Of a stretch of DNA of 64,000 nt, positions 36,669-46,189 are shown in pieces. Both the position numbers and the translations under genes were made by a program. How positions within the stretch are numbered: the stretch's first letter is position 1; the number at the start of each line of letters is the position of its first letter. Origin of the DNA: Hafnia alvei (GTDB lineage Bacteria; Pseudomonadota; Gammaproteobacteria; Enterobacterales; Enterobacteriaceae); assembly GCF_034424155.1 (NCBI RefSeq), contig NZ_CP139992.1:2744012-2808011 (forward strand). Direction: 5' to 3'. The notes below the pieces were generated by a model. It did not search any database. It was not told where the DNA came from and saw only the letters and a program-made list of their open reading frames with translations.

Positions 36669-38633
36669 TTAGAACGTGTAATCTGCAGCCACAAAGTAGC
36701 GACGGCCTTCTTCGTTATAGCTGTAATCATCACGATTCAGATCTTTATCCAACAGGTTCAACACGCCCGCGCGCAGCTTCAGATCTTTGGTCATCTGATA
36801 AGCACCACCGGTGTTCCAAACGGTATAGCCGCCAGATGGTTTATCCGAGCTAGACACCACGCGGCGCTTGCCAGAATAGTTAGCCGATACATAGAATGAC
36901 CAATCTTCGATTGGCTTCCAGTCTAACGTACTGTTCGCCGTATGGAACGGTTGAGTGCTCAGTGGACGATCATTGGTTAAGTCACGTGCATCGTTGTAGG
37001 TATAGTTCATGCTCATGCTTATCGCATCGGTAAACGGCACTTTCAACTCGGTTTCAACGCCCTTGATGCGCGCTTTATCAACGTTGTAGTAACGGAAAAT
37101 GGGCTTACCCTCTTTATCAAAACCAACAAAGTTTGGATAGGAAGGTGCAGCCGATTTATCAGAAGTACGATTAACGTTAATCATGTCCTTCACATTGTTT
37201 TGGAACACCGTCACGCTGGCATTCACACCGTCCAACATCCCTTCATCACCAGCATAGTACAAGCCCAGTTCGAAGCTTTCGGACGTTTCAGGATCCAGAT
37301 CCTTGCTACCGACGATACTACAAGCCCCGCGGCAAGAAGCTGACTGCCAATCAGGGCTCAGTTCTAATAACGATGGCGCTTTAAACGCAGTTGCCCAGCC
37401 ACCTTTTACCGTCACGGTGTCCGTCGCGTTATAAACTAAATAGGCACGCGGGCTCCAGTGAACACCATAATCTTCGTGGTTATCCATGCGCACGCCGCCG
37501 GTGAAGGCCAACGGCTCGAAGATCCGCCATTCATCTTCCACAAACAGCGCGTATTGATTGGCCGACGTTGAACCGCTGCCCTTCAGATTACCCGGATCGC
37601 TCAGTTTATCGTTACGGTATTCGCCACCCAGTGTGAATAGCTGATTCAGCTCACCGAGGGGCACAACAACTTTACCGTCGATGGCGTTGTTTTTCGCCGT
37701 GATACGGTTTTCGTTGTAGTTATCGATCTTTTCACCATAGGCGCGAATTTCGGTATTCGCTAAATCCCAACGCCCGTTGTGACCAATCGAATAGTTTTGA
37801 CGTTCCAGACGATTTTTATCCAAAGAATCAGAATCACGATCCTGACGGTCAAAACCATAGCCAAAGGTCATGTCCTGATTCACTTCTGGCGTCCATGCGA
37901 ACTCAACGTTAGCATCACGCGTGGTGTATCCTTCTATGCGCCCCGATTCGCCCGTTTTGCTGGTCGTCGATTTCTGGGCATCATCTTTTTCGCGCTTGCC
38001 CAAATTACCAAAGACTTTTACCCCGAGCACATCATCAATCAACGGGCCGCTGGTATAGAAGCTACCGTTATAGCTATCGCCGCGATCGCGGTGTTCCTGA
38101 ATAGTGCTATCGGCACTCAGGGAACCGTGCCACTCTTTACCCACTTTGCGGGTAATGATGTTCACTACGCCGCCTAAAGCATCAGAGCCGTAAAGCGAAG
38201 ACATTGGGCCGCGCACCACTTCGATACGCTCAATCGCCTCAGCGGGTACCCAGCTTAGGTCATAATCGTTATGGCGGAACACCGCCGTACGTGAGCTGAC
38301 CCGCTTGCCATCCACCAAGATCAGCGTATAGCTACTGTCTAAACCACGGATACTCACGCCTTTGCGGTTATCACCTTCGTTAGTCAGCTGCACGCCCGGC
38401 ACTTCTTGCAAAATGTCTTTCAAGTTCTGAATCGGCTTTTTAGCCAAGTCTTCGCGTGTAATGACGCTAATACTGGCTGGTGCATCTTTCAGGTTTTGTT
38501 CAGTTGCTGAAGCGGTGACAACCATCACATCATCCCCTTCCGCGGCCATCACTGGTGCTGCTGCGATGAATAACGGTACGCAAAGCCCCCCGCGCAATAA
38601 AGTTGCTAACGGGTTAAGTTTTGCCTTAGCCAT
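36669..38633 (-). CDS. cirA: CirA-like TonB-dependent catecholate siderophore receptor
   Basis: A 654-residue outer-membrane receptor. The start at 38633 follows GGAG at a nine-base distance; a signal peptide ends at Val-Met-Ala-Ala. The TonB box (Asp-Val-Met-Val-Val-Thr-Ala) follows at once, then the plug domain ([19 protein letters not shown]) and a 22-strand barrel ending in Tyr-Thr-Phe. It resembles CirA (dihydroxybenzoylserine uptake, colicin I receptor). In E. coli cirA lies next to lysP as here, but without the ABC operon between them. A Fur-like site precedes it. Confidence 0.85.
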   Translation of the reverse strand: MAKAKLNPLATLLRGGLCVPLFIAAAPVMAAEGDDVMVVTASATEQNLKDAPASISVITREDLAKKPIQNLKDILQEVPGVQLTNEGDNRKGVSIRGLDSSYTLILVDGKRVSSRTAVFRHNDYDLSWVPAEAIERIEVVRGPMSSLYGSDALGGVVNIITRKVGKEWHGSLSADSTIQEHRDRGDSYNGSFYTSGPLIDDVLGVKVFGNLGKREKDDAQKSTTSKTGESGRIEGYTTRDANVEFAWTPEVNQDMTFGYGFDRQDRDSDSLDKNRLERQNYSIGHNGRWDLANTEIRAYGEKIDNYNENRITAKNNAIDGKVVVPLGELNQLFTLGGEYRNDKLSDPGNLKGSGSTSANQYALFVEDEWRIFEPLAFTGGVRMDNHEDYGVHWSPRAYLVYNATDTVTVKGGWATAFKAPSLLELSPDWQSASCRGACSIVGSKDLDPETSESFELGLYYAGDEGMLDGVNASVTVFQNNVKDMINVNRTSDKSAAPSYPNFVGFDKEGKPIFRYYNVDKARIKGVETELKVPFTDAISMSMNYTYNDARDLTNDRPLSTQPFHTANSTLDWKPIEDWSFYVSANYSGKRRVVSSSDKPSGGYTVWNTGGAYQMTKDLKLRAGVLNLLDKDLNRDDYSYNEEGRRYFVAADYTF

Positions 38634-38670
38634 TTGGTAAATCTCCATGAGGTTAATTTTAAATAATTAT

Positions 38671-38689
38671 TAGAATGATTATTATTTAA
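38671..38689. promoter_or_regulatory. Fur-like box upstream of cirA
   Basis: AATGATT at 38674-38680 and AT-rich flanks give about 13 of 19 matches to the Fur consensus on the minus strand, 40-55 bases before the cirA start. Weaker than the other two Fur boxes in the window but well placed. Confidence 0.5.
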
Positions 38690-38796
38690 TAGGTGTAGCG
38701 CTCTTATGGCGCCGTTCAGCCCACTTTTTCACTTCAATAAAAATGCCTACTTCTACAAAAACATCTGTTCTGGTGATAGACAAAAACTATCGCATC

Positions 38797-38819
38797 GGGC
38801 TATCCGCAACGGATAGCCC
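38797..38819 (-). terminator. Hairpin downstream of the iron ABC operon
   Basis: GGGCTATCC pairs with GGATAGCCC around GCAAC. On the minus strand a T run follows only after about ten bases, so it may be a terminator or an mRNA-stabilising stem between the ABC operon and cirA. Confidence 0.5.
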
Positions 38820-38871
38820 AATTAAATGATTAACAGGTAGCGCCGTTATTAATGCGCTGGCAGGGAAAGGG

Positions 38872-39660
38872 TTAGATGGAGGGTTCCGCAACCAATCCGT
38901 CGATCACAACCTGAGGCATTCCCTGCGAACAGTGTTCTATGCGTCCACGGACGCCATACACGCGAGCCAAACTTTCTGGCGTAATCACTTCAGCGGGTTT
39001 GCCATCCGCAATCAGCTTTCCGTTTTCTAACATCAATACATGATCGCCATGACGCAGCGCGATATTGATATCGTGTACGACCACCACGGTGACAATATTG
39101 CGGCGTGCAGTCTCACGGCGTACCAAGTCCATCACGTGGAATTGATAATTCAAATCCAAGGCACTCAGCGGTTCATCAAGCAGCAACAGCGAAGGCTGGC
39201 GAATCAATGATTGAGCCAATCCCACCAGTTGCTTTTGACCTCCAGACAGCTGATCCAAATAGCTCAGCGCTAAATGTGAAATCCCAAGCTGCTCCAGCAA
39301 ACGCATCACTTCCGTTTCATTGCCTTGGCGACTCAGACCACCGGACGCTCGCTGCGCCACGATAATGGACTCCAACACATGAAGATGAACGCCCGCCGGT
39401 AAAGACTGCGGCAGATAAACCACCTGCTTGGCTCGTTCACTGAATGGCTGTGCCATCAGATCGTTGCCATCGAGTAAAAGCTGGCCAGAAGCGCGATTTA
39501 ACCCCGCCAAAGAGCGCAGCAGCGTGGATTTTCCGCAGCCGTTAGGCCCTAACAGAACGGTGATTTTCCCGCGAGGCAGCGTAGATACACATAGATCCTC
39601 AATCACCGCACGACGCGGATACCCCGCATTAAAATGTGAAATCTCTAATCCAAGATTCAT
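38872..39660 (-). CDS. Iron-siderophore ABC transporter ATPase (FepC/FhuC type)
   Basis: A 262-residue ATPase: Walker A Gly-Pro-Asn-Gly-Cys-Gly-Lys-Ser-Thr near residue 37, signature Leu-Ser-Gly-Gly-Gln near residue 138, Walker B Leu-Leu-Leu-Leu-Asp-Glu-Pro near residue 158, and the switch His in Val-Val-His-Asp. The Gln-Leu-Ser-Gly-Gly-Gln-Lys-Gln-Leu-Val pattern is that of the FecE/FepC group. It overlaps the permease gene by four bases and is last in a binding protein-permease-ATPase operon. Confidence 0.85.
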   Translation of the reverse strand: MNLGLEISHFNAGYPRRAVIEDLCVSTLPRGKITVLLGPNGCGKSTLLRSLAGLNRASGQLLLDGNDLMAQPFSERAKQVVYLPQSLPAGVHLHVLESIIVAQRASGGLSRQGNETEVMRLLEQLGISHLALSYLDQLSGGQKQLVGLAQSLIRQPSLLLLDEPLSALDLNYQFHVMDLVRRETARRNIVTVVVVHDINIALRHGDHVLMLENGKLIADGKPAEVITPESLARVYGVRGRIEHCSQGMPQVVIDGLVAEPSI

Positions 39661-40739
39661 ACATTCCCCCTATGGCGCAAAATGATGCTGAGGAAGAAAG
39701 GTACGCCCACCAGCGATGTCACAATGCCGACAGGAATAATTACGCCTGGGATCAGATTTTTTGACGCCACGGACGCCATCGACAGCACCAGCGCACCAAT
39801 CAATGCGCTGGCCGGTAAATAAAACCGATGATCTTCACCGAAAATCAAACGGGCAATATGCGGAGCCACTAAGCCAATAAAACCAATCGGCCCCACAAAC
39901 GCCACGGCTAATGCAGACAAGATACTGATACGCAGCAATGTGCCTAAACGCAGACGCTTAACGTCAATACCAAAACTCACGGCACGATCTTCACCTAAAC
40001 GCAGCGCGGTTAATTTCCACGAGCTCATCATTGAAATCGGCATCAGAATGGCAAAGGCCAACAGTAAAATGCCCAGTTTTTCCCATGAGGCACGCGCAAG
40101 GCTTCCCATGGTCCAAAAAACCAAGCCTTGCAACGTATCTTCCGTGGCAATGAACTGCATCATCGAAACCAACGCGTTAAAGGTAAAGACCAGCGCAATA
40201 CCAAACAACACCACGCCTGATGTCGCCACCCGCGTCCAGCGCGTAATACCGTCTAGCATCAATGCCGCAAACAGCGCGAAAATAAAGGCATTTGCGGAGA
40301 TAAACCACTGATCGGGGATGCCCGGAAAACCAATACCTAAAACTATCGCCAGTGCGGCACCAAAGGCCGCCGCCGAAGATACGCCCAGCGTGAACGGGCT
40401 AGCCAGCGGATTATTCAAGATGGTTTGCATCTCAGCACCGGCTAACCCCAACGCTAAGCCGACAACAATAGCCATCAACGCATAAGGCAGACGAATATCC
40501 CAAACAATAACGCGGGTGCCTGCATCCGCGATTTCAGGCTGCCACAGCGTTTGCCAAAGCGTACTTAATGACAACCCGGAAGGCCCCATAGTGAAATCAA
40601 GGATTAGCGATCCTAAGATTGCTAACACGATAACGCCCATTATCATCAGACGATGGCGCACAATACGCTGGTAGTGACCTTTGACTTCGCTGGCATCGTA
40701 ACGTTTTGCAGCGCTCATTGGCTCAGTGGTTGAACTCAT
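39657..40739 (-). CDS. Iron-siderophore ABC transporter permease (FecCD family)
   Basis: A 360-residue permease with nine to ten helices: Arg-Leu-Pro-Tyr-Ala-Leu (about residue 83), Gly-Ala-Glu-Met-Gln-Thr-Ile-Leu-Asn-Asn-Pro-Leu-Ala-Ser-Pro, and Val-Gly-Pro-Ile-Gly-Phe-Ile-Gly-Leu-Val-Ala-Pro-His near residue 283, all family hallmarks. There is only one permease gene, so the transporter should use a homodimer, like BtuC, and unlike FepDG. The N-terminal 30 residues are hydrophilic. Confidence 0.86.
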   Translation of the reverse strand: MSSTTEPMSAAKRYDASEVKGHYQRIVRHRLMIMGVIVLAILGSLILDFTMGPSGLSLSTLWQTLWQPEIADAGTRVIVWDIRLPYALMAIVVGLALGLAGAEMQTILNNPLASPFTLGVSSAAAFGAALAIVLGIGFPGIPDQWFISANAFIFALFAALMLDGITRWTRVATSGVVLFGIALVFTFNALVSMMQFIATEDTLQGLVFWTMGSLARASWEKLGILLLAFAILMPISMMSSWKLTALRLGEDRAVSFGIDVKRLRLGTLLRISILSALAVAFVGPIGFIGLVAPHIARLIFGEDHRFYLPASALIGALVLSMASVASKNLIPGVIIPVGIVTSLVGVPFFLSIILRHRGNV

Positions 40740-40758
40740 GTTGTTACCTGTGACAGGT

Positions 40759-40788
40759 CAACCCTGCTGGCGGCGGCTGGCAGGGTTG
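40759..40788 (-). repeat. Intercistronic hairpin between binding protein and permease genes
   Basis: CAACCCTGC at 40759-40767 pairs with GCAGGGTTG at 40780-40788. Without a T run it is more likely an mRNA-stability stem giving more binding protein than permease. Confidence 0.55.
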
Positions 40789-40795
40789 ATTCTTA

Positions 40796-41941
40796 TTACT
40801 GATTCGACGCTTTAGCATCAACCCAATAGGTGCCGCTTGGGTCGACAGCAAGGAACTGCTGATACATGGAATCCATGGTCTTTTTAGGATCCAACGAAGC
40901 AAACTTCTCTGGATAAATCCATTTAGCAAAGGCTTGAACCGCCAAAACGTTATATGGCGAGTTGTAATAGCTGTGCCAGATAGCATGAGAATTGCCATCC
41001 TGTACCGCTTTCAGCGTGCTGATGCCGGTGCGCTGCATCGCCGAGTTCAAGCTGTCTCTTGCCTGTTGCTCGGTGACCTTCGCACCTAATTTAATGCCAG
41101 GATCTTTAGCGTCGGGAGCTTTTGCTCCGCTAGCGATGTAAACATCTGGGTTCGCTGACAACACTTTTTCGAGGTTAATTTGCCCGAGTGCGCCCGGCAG
41201 TAAGCCTTTCGCGATGTTGTTACCACCGGCCAAATCAATGAAATCACCCATATTGCCGTTACCCGCGGTACCGCAGCAGTCATCGCTGGTTGCTGCTTTT
41301 AGCTCAATGAAAACGCTAGGCTTTTGGTTATCAGGGATCTTGCTGGTGACATCGGTTACCAAGCGCACATTGTCTTGGTAGAAGTTGATGTAATTCTCAG
41401 CCTGCTGCTCACGGTGCAGCACTTTGCCCAGCAAACGCATGCTCGGTAGCGTATTTTTCAGCGGAGAAGTACGGAAATCGACAAACACCACCGGCACACC
41501 AGCTTTTTCCAGCTGTTTCACCAGTTGGCTATCGCGACCAGGGCCATGGCCAGAGAGGCCGAAGATCGCCACGTCAGGATTTAGCGTCAATACTTTTTCT
41601 GGGCTAACGCTATCTGCGGTGGTGTTACCAATCAGAGGGATTTTATCGATTTCAGGGAATTTAGCCTGATAGACAGAGTAAGTCTGTGGATCGAGTTTGC
41701 GGAAGTCACCTTGCCAACCCACAATGCGGTCGAACGGTTTTTTGCCTTCAAGCAGGGAGACTGCATAGAATAAACGCCCTTCTCCAAGGAGAATTCGGTC
41801 AACCTTAGCCGGGACTTCTACGCTACGCCCGGCGATATCCGTTACCGTGGCAGCCCAAGAACTGATACTTCCCATCAGAGTCGCCGCAGCGAGTAATTGA
41901 ATACCCCAACGCGATTTTCTTCCTTTCACGGTGTCTTTCAC
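40796..41941 (-). CDS. Iron-siderophore ABC transporter substrate-binding protein
   Basis: A 381-residue periplasmic protein of the FepB/BtuF type. The frame is open to 42007, but GTG at 41941 is preferred: AGGAG lies eight bases upstream and a normal signal peptide follows (Lys-Gly-Arg-Lys, hydrophobic core, Ser-Ser-Trp-Ala-Ala near residue 30). The Fur box at 41990 would otherwise fall inside the gene. Binding-protein motifs Asp-Ile-Ala-Gly-Arg and Leu-Asn-Pro-Asp-Val are visible. An unusual Asp-Asp-Cys-Cys-Gly-Thr segment lies near residue 220. The ligand is unknown; with CirA a catecholate is a reasonable guess. Confidence 0.82.
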   Translation of the reverse strand: MKDTVKGRKSRWGIQLLAAATLMGSISSWAATVTDIAGRSVEVPAKVDRILLGEGRLFYAVSLLEGKKPFDRIVGWQGDFRKLDPQTYSVYQAKFPEIDKIPLIGNTTADSVSPEKVLTLNPDVAIFGLSGHGPGRDSQLVKQLEKAGVPVVFVDFRTSPLKNTLPSMRLLGKVLHREQQAENYINFYQDNVRLVTDVTSKIPDNQKPSVFIELKAATSDDCCGTAGNGNMGDFIDLAGGNNIAKGLLPGALGQINLEKVLSANPDVYIASGAKAPDAKDPGIKLGAKVTEQQARDSLNSAMQRTGISTLKAVQDGNSHAIWHSYYNSPYNVLAVQAFAKWIYPEKFASLDPKKTMDSMYQQFLAVDPSGTYWVDAKASNQ

Positions 41942-41989
41942 CTTCACCACTCCTGCTCTAATTCCATAAGTGCACAAAATGGTAAAGCA

Positions 41990-42008
41990 AATGATAATAC
42001 TTATCAAT
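41990..42008. promoter_or_regulatory. Fur box upstream of the iron ABC operon
   Basis: AATGATAATACTTATCAAT: the left half is a perfect Fur half-site and the right half matches seven of nine. It lies 49 bases before the chosen GTG start. Confidence 0.8.
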
Positions 42009-42151
42009 GTGATTTATTTATTTTATTGCCCCTATTTCTCATACTGTTAAGTCCGATAACTTATTAATTTCACTGGTCTTTTAATTAGAAAGGTTATTAT
42101 TTCTTTTCTAGCCATTTTTGATTGGTGATGTTTAGCCTCTCCCAGTACGCA

Positions 42152-42177
42152 AAAAGGCGACCCACAGGCCGCCTTTT
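42152..42177 (-). terminator. Rho-independent terminator after lysP
   Basis: AAAAGGCG pairs with CGCCTTTT; on the minus strand the stem is followed by a short T run. Confidence 0.7.
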
Positions 42178-42196
42178 AAAGGATTAACGATCAGGT

Positions 42197-43681
42197 TCAG
42201 TCGTCAATCTTAGTCACTGGGAATTCCATCTCGCTATAGGGAACAAAATGCGTTCCTTTCACTAGCTTGTAGCCGAACCAAATAATCAGGAACAACGGTA
42301 AACCGATGTAGGTTGCCGTTACGCCATACCAATCGATACGGTCATCGAGGAATGCTTCATAGTTCTGACCGAGCGTAATAATCAGGCAAAGGATAAAGGC
42401 AAAGATTGGCCCTACTGGGAAGAAGCCTGACTGATAAGGCAGTGCGTTCAGATCCAGCCCTTTTCTGACATAGCCGCGACGGAAACGATAATGGCTGATG
42501 GCAATCCCCAGCCAGGCGATAAAACCCGTCATGCCTGAAGTATTCAGCAACCACAGATACACTTCTTGGTTACCAAACATCGAGGTCAGGAAGCACAGAC
42601 CCGCAACAACCGTGGTCGCATACAGCGCATTACGTGGAACACCGCCTGCAGAAAGCTTGGCAAAAATACGCGGCGCTTTCCCTTCGGAGGCCAGCGTAAA
42701 CAGCATACGCGTTGAGGCATACATCCCCGAGTTACCCGCAGACAGCACCGCTGTCAGAATAACGGCGTTCATTACCGCTGCCGCAGACAGCAGACCCGCA
42801 TTCTGGAACACCAACGTGAACGGACTCACAGAGATATCTTTCACGTCGTTACGCAGCAGGTTTGGATCGGTATAAGGAATAATCAGGCTGATAATCAAGA
42901 TCGCCAGCACATAGAACAGCAGGATACGCCAGAATACCTGACGGATCGCCATTGGGATATTCTTGCCCGGATCTTTAGATTCGCCCGCCGCAATACCGAT
43001 AAGCTCTGTCCCTTGGAACGAAAAGCCCACGATCATCGCGACACCGATCATAGAGGCGAAGCCTCCTGCAAACGGCGCATCACCAATCGTCCAGTTATGG
43101 AAACCGGCCTGCTCTCCCCCTTTCAAGATACCCGCGATCATCGCAACACCGACAATGATGAAGATGATGACCGTTGTCACTTTAATCAGAGAGAACCAAT
43201 ATTCCGCTTCACCAAAACCTTTAACGGAGATGTAGTTCAGCAAGAACATCAAGCCAAGGAATAGCGCACTCCAAATCCAGCCTGGCGTATCGGGGAACCA
43301 ATACCCCATCACAAGCTGCGCTGCCACCAAGTCAACCGCGATAGTTACCGCCCAGTTGTACCAATAGTTCCAACCTAGCGCAAAACCGAAACCTTCTTCT
43401 ACGTAGCGTGAACCGTAGGTAGAGAATGAGCCTGATACTGGCATAAATGCCGCCAGCTCACCCAAACTGGTCATTAAGAAATACACCATCAAGCCGATGA
43501 TGATATAGGAAAGCAAAGCGCCGCCTGGCCCTGCTTGTGAAACGGTAGCACCTGATGCAACAAATAGCCCAGTACCGATAGAACCGCCGATAGCAATCAT
43601 CGACAGATGCCGCGCTTTTAATTCCCGGCGCAGCGCCGGTGCTCGCCCCGTGGAGGAGGTCTTAGTGTTTGTCTGAGCCAT
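42197..43681 (-). CDS. lysP: Lysine-specific permease LysP
   Basis: A 494-residue, twelve-helix amino acid permease (APC family). The N-terminal Leu-Lys-Ala-Arg-His-Leu-Ser-Met-Ile-Ala-Ile-Gly-Gly-Ser-Ile-Gly-Thr-Gly-Leu-Phe signature begins near residue 21, and Phe-Gln-Gly-Thr-Glu-Leu-Ile-Gly-Ile-Ala-Ala-Gly-Glu lies near residue 222. It takes up lysine and in E. coli also restrains the CadC acid-response sensor. It lies between the iron ABC operon and yeiE. Confidence 0.92.
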   Translation of the reverse strand: MAQTNTKTSSTGRAPALRRELKARHLSMIAIGGSIGTGLFVASGATVSQAGPGGALLSYIIIGLMVYFLMTSLGELAAFMPVSGSFSTYGSRYVEEGFGFALGWNYWYNWAVTIAVDLVAAQLVMGYWFPDTPGWIWSALFLGLMFLLNYISVKGFGEAEYWFSLIKVTTVIIFIIVGVAMIAGILKGGEQAGFHNWTIGDAPFAGGFASMIGVAMIVGFSFQGTELIGIAAGESKDPGKNIPMAIRQVFWRILLFYVLAILIISLIIPYTDPNLLRNDVKDISVSPFTLVFQNAGLLSAAAVMNAVILTAVLSAGNSGMYASTRMLFTLASEGKAPRIFAKLSAGGVPRNALYATTVVAGLCFLTSMFGNQEVYLWLLNTSGMTGFIAWLGIAISHYRFRRGYVRKGLDLNALPYQSGFFPVGPIFAFILCLIITLGQNYEAFLDDRIDWYGVTATYIGLPLFLIIWFGYKLVKGTHFVPYSEMEFPVTKIDD

Positions 43682-43880
43682 TAGAACCCTATATCTGCTC
43701 TATAATTAGTGAAGAGGCCGGATTGTAACAAATCCGGCCCCTGCATAAAGTAACAATCTGATCTTATTAGAGAGCTTCATGATTGCCGGTAGATTATTAG
43801 CGTCAGCTGTTAATCCACTGTTAAGTGTAGCGTCTATTTGTTCATCTGCTATTGCTAAAAGATGAATCGTCTCTGAGTAC

Positions 43881-44744
43881 CTAGCTACAGTAGCTTAGGA
43901 AACGTTCGAGCGCCTTGGACATATGCTTCTGGCGGTGATGAATAAGATAAAGCGCGCGGTTTAGTTGCGGCAACGGCACGGGAACTTCTACCAATACACC
44001 CGTTTGCAACTGCTCTTCAATGACGCGGCGTGACAAACAGCTAATGCCGATGCCATAGCGCACCGCATGCTTAATGGCCTCTGAGTTTCCCAGCTCCATC
44101 ACTAAATCAAAGTGCGACAGGTGCGACAGCAGAATATGCTCGACCACCTCACGCGTGCCCGATCCTGCCTCACGCAGGATCCACGGTGCCTGAGCTAGCG
44201 CATCTAACGTAACTGGCGCTTGCAAAAGCGGGTGGTCTGGCGCGGCAAACACCACCAATTCATCTTGTTGCCATGTCTGAGTTAATAAATCAGGCATATG
44301 ACATGGGCCCTCAATCAGCCCTAAATCCACGCGAAAATCGGCAACTGCATTAATCACATCTCGGCTATTGCCCACATTCAGCTCAAGCGGTACCGCAGGA
44401 AAATCGCGGCGATAGCCTGCAATCATTTTTGGCAGAATATAGTTGCCAATCGTACTGCTCGCCGCTATCCGCAACGCACCCGCTTCACTTTGGAACAGAT
44501 GCTCAATTTCACCTGCCTGCTCCAGTAACGCCATGGCTTTGGGATAAAGCAAACGACCGTGCTCATTGACAACTAAACGCTTTCCTACTCGGTCAAACAA
44601 ACGCACCGAGAGCTGGGTTTCCAAATCAGATAACGCAGCGCTCACCGCCGATTGAGAAAGGGAAAGCGCGCTCGATGCTTGGGTCGTCGAGCCACACTTA
44701 AGAACTTCGGTAAAAACTTCCAGCTGGCGCAAGGTAATGTGCAT
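43881..44744 (-). CDS. yeiE: LysR-type regulator YeiE
   Basis: A 287-residue LysR protein. The winged helix-turn-helix is at about residues 2-60 ([16 protein letters not shown]), and the effector domain follows. It is named from similarity and from its place next to lysP and near yeiH, as in E. coli. YeiE has been tied to sulfite response and to control of yeiH in relatives. Here yeiH is separated from it by a stress-protein gene and a small lipoprotein gene. Confidence 0.83.
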   Translation of the reverse strand: MHITLRQLEVFTEVLKCGSTTQASSALSLSQSAVSAALSDLETQLSVRLFDRVGKRLVVNEHGRLLYPKAMALLEQAGEIEHLFQSEAGALRIAASSTIGNYILPKMIAGYRRDFPAVPLELNVGNSRDVINAVADFRVDLGLIEGPCHMPDLLTQTWQQDELVVFAAPDHPLLQAPVTLDALAQAPWILREAGSGTREVVEHILLSHLSHFDLVMELGNSEAIKHAVRYGIGISCLSRRVIEEQLQTGVLVEVPVPLPQLNRALYLIHHRQKHMSKALERFLSYCS

Positions 44745-45082
44745 AAAAAAGATCCAAGGCAGTCAAAATATATTTATAAAATGTATGCCCTATGCCTATC
44801 TGCGCAGCATATATCAGCCTCCAACATAGAGGGCTAGGGATATGTGAAGTATAACGCGAATGCCCCTATTTATAGGAGGCTTAACGATAATTTTAGATTT
44901 TAAGCTAGTCGTTGCCATTAGCGACTACCGAGTACTTACGGCAGCGATGAGAGTGGAATGAATGAATTAGCATGGTAATAATCTTATTCTCCGTGATTGC
45001 ATATAAGTTACGCAACTATGCAAAGCAACCACGGAGCACTCTATATCTATAACGCTAGGCACAACTCCTAGCTAAGTTGCTC
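44745..45082. other. Intergenic region between yeiE and the stress-protein gene
   Basis: 338 bases with no gene. It should hold the yeiE promoter and the 3' end of the universal stress protein transcript. I see no clear terminator or repeat. Confidence 0.4.
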
Positions 45083-45523
45083 TTAGCGAACGACAAGCAC
45101 CGAGGTCTTAGCATGTCGCACAACACGCGCGGCATTAGAACCTATTAAATAAGTCGACATGCTTGGGCGGCGCGAGCCTACGACAATTAAATCCGCGTTG
45201 CACGCTTCGGCCTCTTTTAAAATTTCATCATAAATCGAACCCCACGTCACCATGACGGAGACTTGATCTGATGACAAATCAAGGGAAGCACCGAGTGCCT
45301 CTAACTCTTTATGCACTTTAGTTGTGGCGTCATCCTGAATTTTCATTAATTGCTGAGGATGCTCACCCATATAATATGTTGGGATAGAAGGACGTACGTT
45401 CATCAAGCGAATTTTGGCATGCGACATTTTAGCCAAATGGGCCGCATGGTTAAGCGCCCCTTCGGTAAGCTTGGGTTCTTCAATATCAACAGGAACCAGA
45501 ATGACTTTATAGGCGTAATCCAT
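45083..45523 (-). CDS. Universal stress protein (UspF/UspG-like)
   Basis: A 146-residue single-domain Usp. Val-Ile-Leu-Val-Pro-Val-Asp starts the fold, and the ATP-binding C-terminal motif is seen as Val-Gly-Ser-Arg-Arg-Pro-Ser with Gly-Ser-Asn-Ala-Ala-Arg-Val-Val-Arg-His-Ala (about residues 115-139), ending Val-Leu-Val-Val-Arg. The start at 45523 has AAGGAG seven bases upstream; the frame is open 37 codons further. It probably binds ATP and acts in stress survival; partner proteins are unknown. Confidence 0.85.
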   Translation of the reverse strand: MDYAYKVILVPVDIEEPKLTEGALNHAAHLAKMSHAKIRLMNVRPSIPTYYMGEHPQQLMKIQDDATTKVHKELEALGASLDLSSDQVSVMVTWGSIYDEILKEAEACNADLIVVGSRRPSMSTYLIGSNAARVVRHAKTSVLVVR

Positions 45524-45841
45524 TTCACTTCTCCTTCTGTTCAACATGTGTCGTTCACTTCCCTTGTAATAGCACATTTGAACGGTCAATAGATATTTCA
45601 GCCACGAAAGTGTGAGGTGTGGCTTAATTAGCATTGCACGCGATTAACCCAGCCACGCTTTGAGCGAAAAACTCCACAATAAATACTTAATTTCTCCATA
45701 TTCTCTCCACATTCAATATAATAAATTAACCATATAAATCATTACATTACTAATTTACCCATTTAAGATTAAACCTATATTTTGGCTGAAATTCAAATAC
45801 TATTCTGCGGTCGAAATAACGATTCCAATAGGCCTTATAAA
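45524..45841. other. Divergent intergenic region before the His-rich lipoprotein
   Basis: 318 AT-rich bases carrying promoters for the stress-protein gene (minus) and the lipoprotein gene (plus). Nothing else recognised. Confidence 0.4.
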
Positions 45842-46039
45842 ATGAAAATTATGATTAAAATAGCAGCGTTATTATTAATATCGGCATCATTAAGCGGATG
45901 TATTGTCAGAGGCCATCATGGCCATTCGTCGCCTCCACCGCATTACGATTGGCACCAAGGCAACGGTTCCCATAACAACGGTGGAAACCATGGTAATCAT
46001 CATGGCAACGGCGGCCATAACGGCGGTCATCATCGCTAA
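45842..46039 (+). CDS. Small His/Gly/Asn-rich lipoprotein
   Basis: A 65-residue protein with a short signal peptide and a lipobox Leu-Ser-Gly-Cys at residues 17-20, so it should be lipidated at Cys20. The mature 46 residues contain 12 His and 12 Gly plus many Asn, in repeats such as Gly-Asn-His-His-Gly and Gly-Gly-His-Asn. The residue after the Cys is Ile, which does not signal retention in the inner membrane, so outer-membrane sorting is expected. It may bind Ni, Zn or Cu. The ATG at 45842 or the one three codons later could be used; the ribosome site is weak. I know no named relative. Confidence 0.65.
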   Translation: MKIMIKIAALLLISASLSGCIVRGHHGHSSPPPHYDWHQGNGSHNNGGNHGNHHGNGGHNGGHHR

Positions 46040-46046
46040 TTTGGCG

Positions 46047-46075
46047 TAACCGACAAAGACTCTCTCTGTCGGTTA
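46047..46075 (+). terminator. Hairpin after the lipoprotein gene
   Basis: TAACCGACA pairs with TGTCGGTTA around an 11-base loop. No T run follows, so termination strength is uncertain. Confidence 0.5.
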
Positions 46076-46189
46076 TCCATCCTCATTACCACTTATATCG
46101 TTAGGTTATAAATATATAATCAATTTCTTTTTTAAGCTGTCTGCCGCTACTCTATTCGCATCAGTAATACAGCTATAGGTACGATAGCC

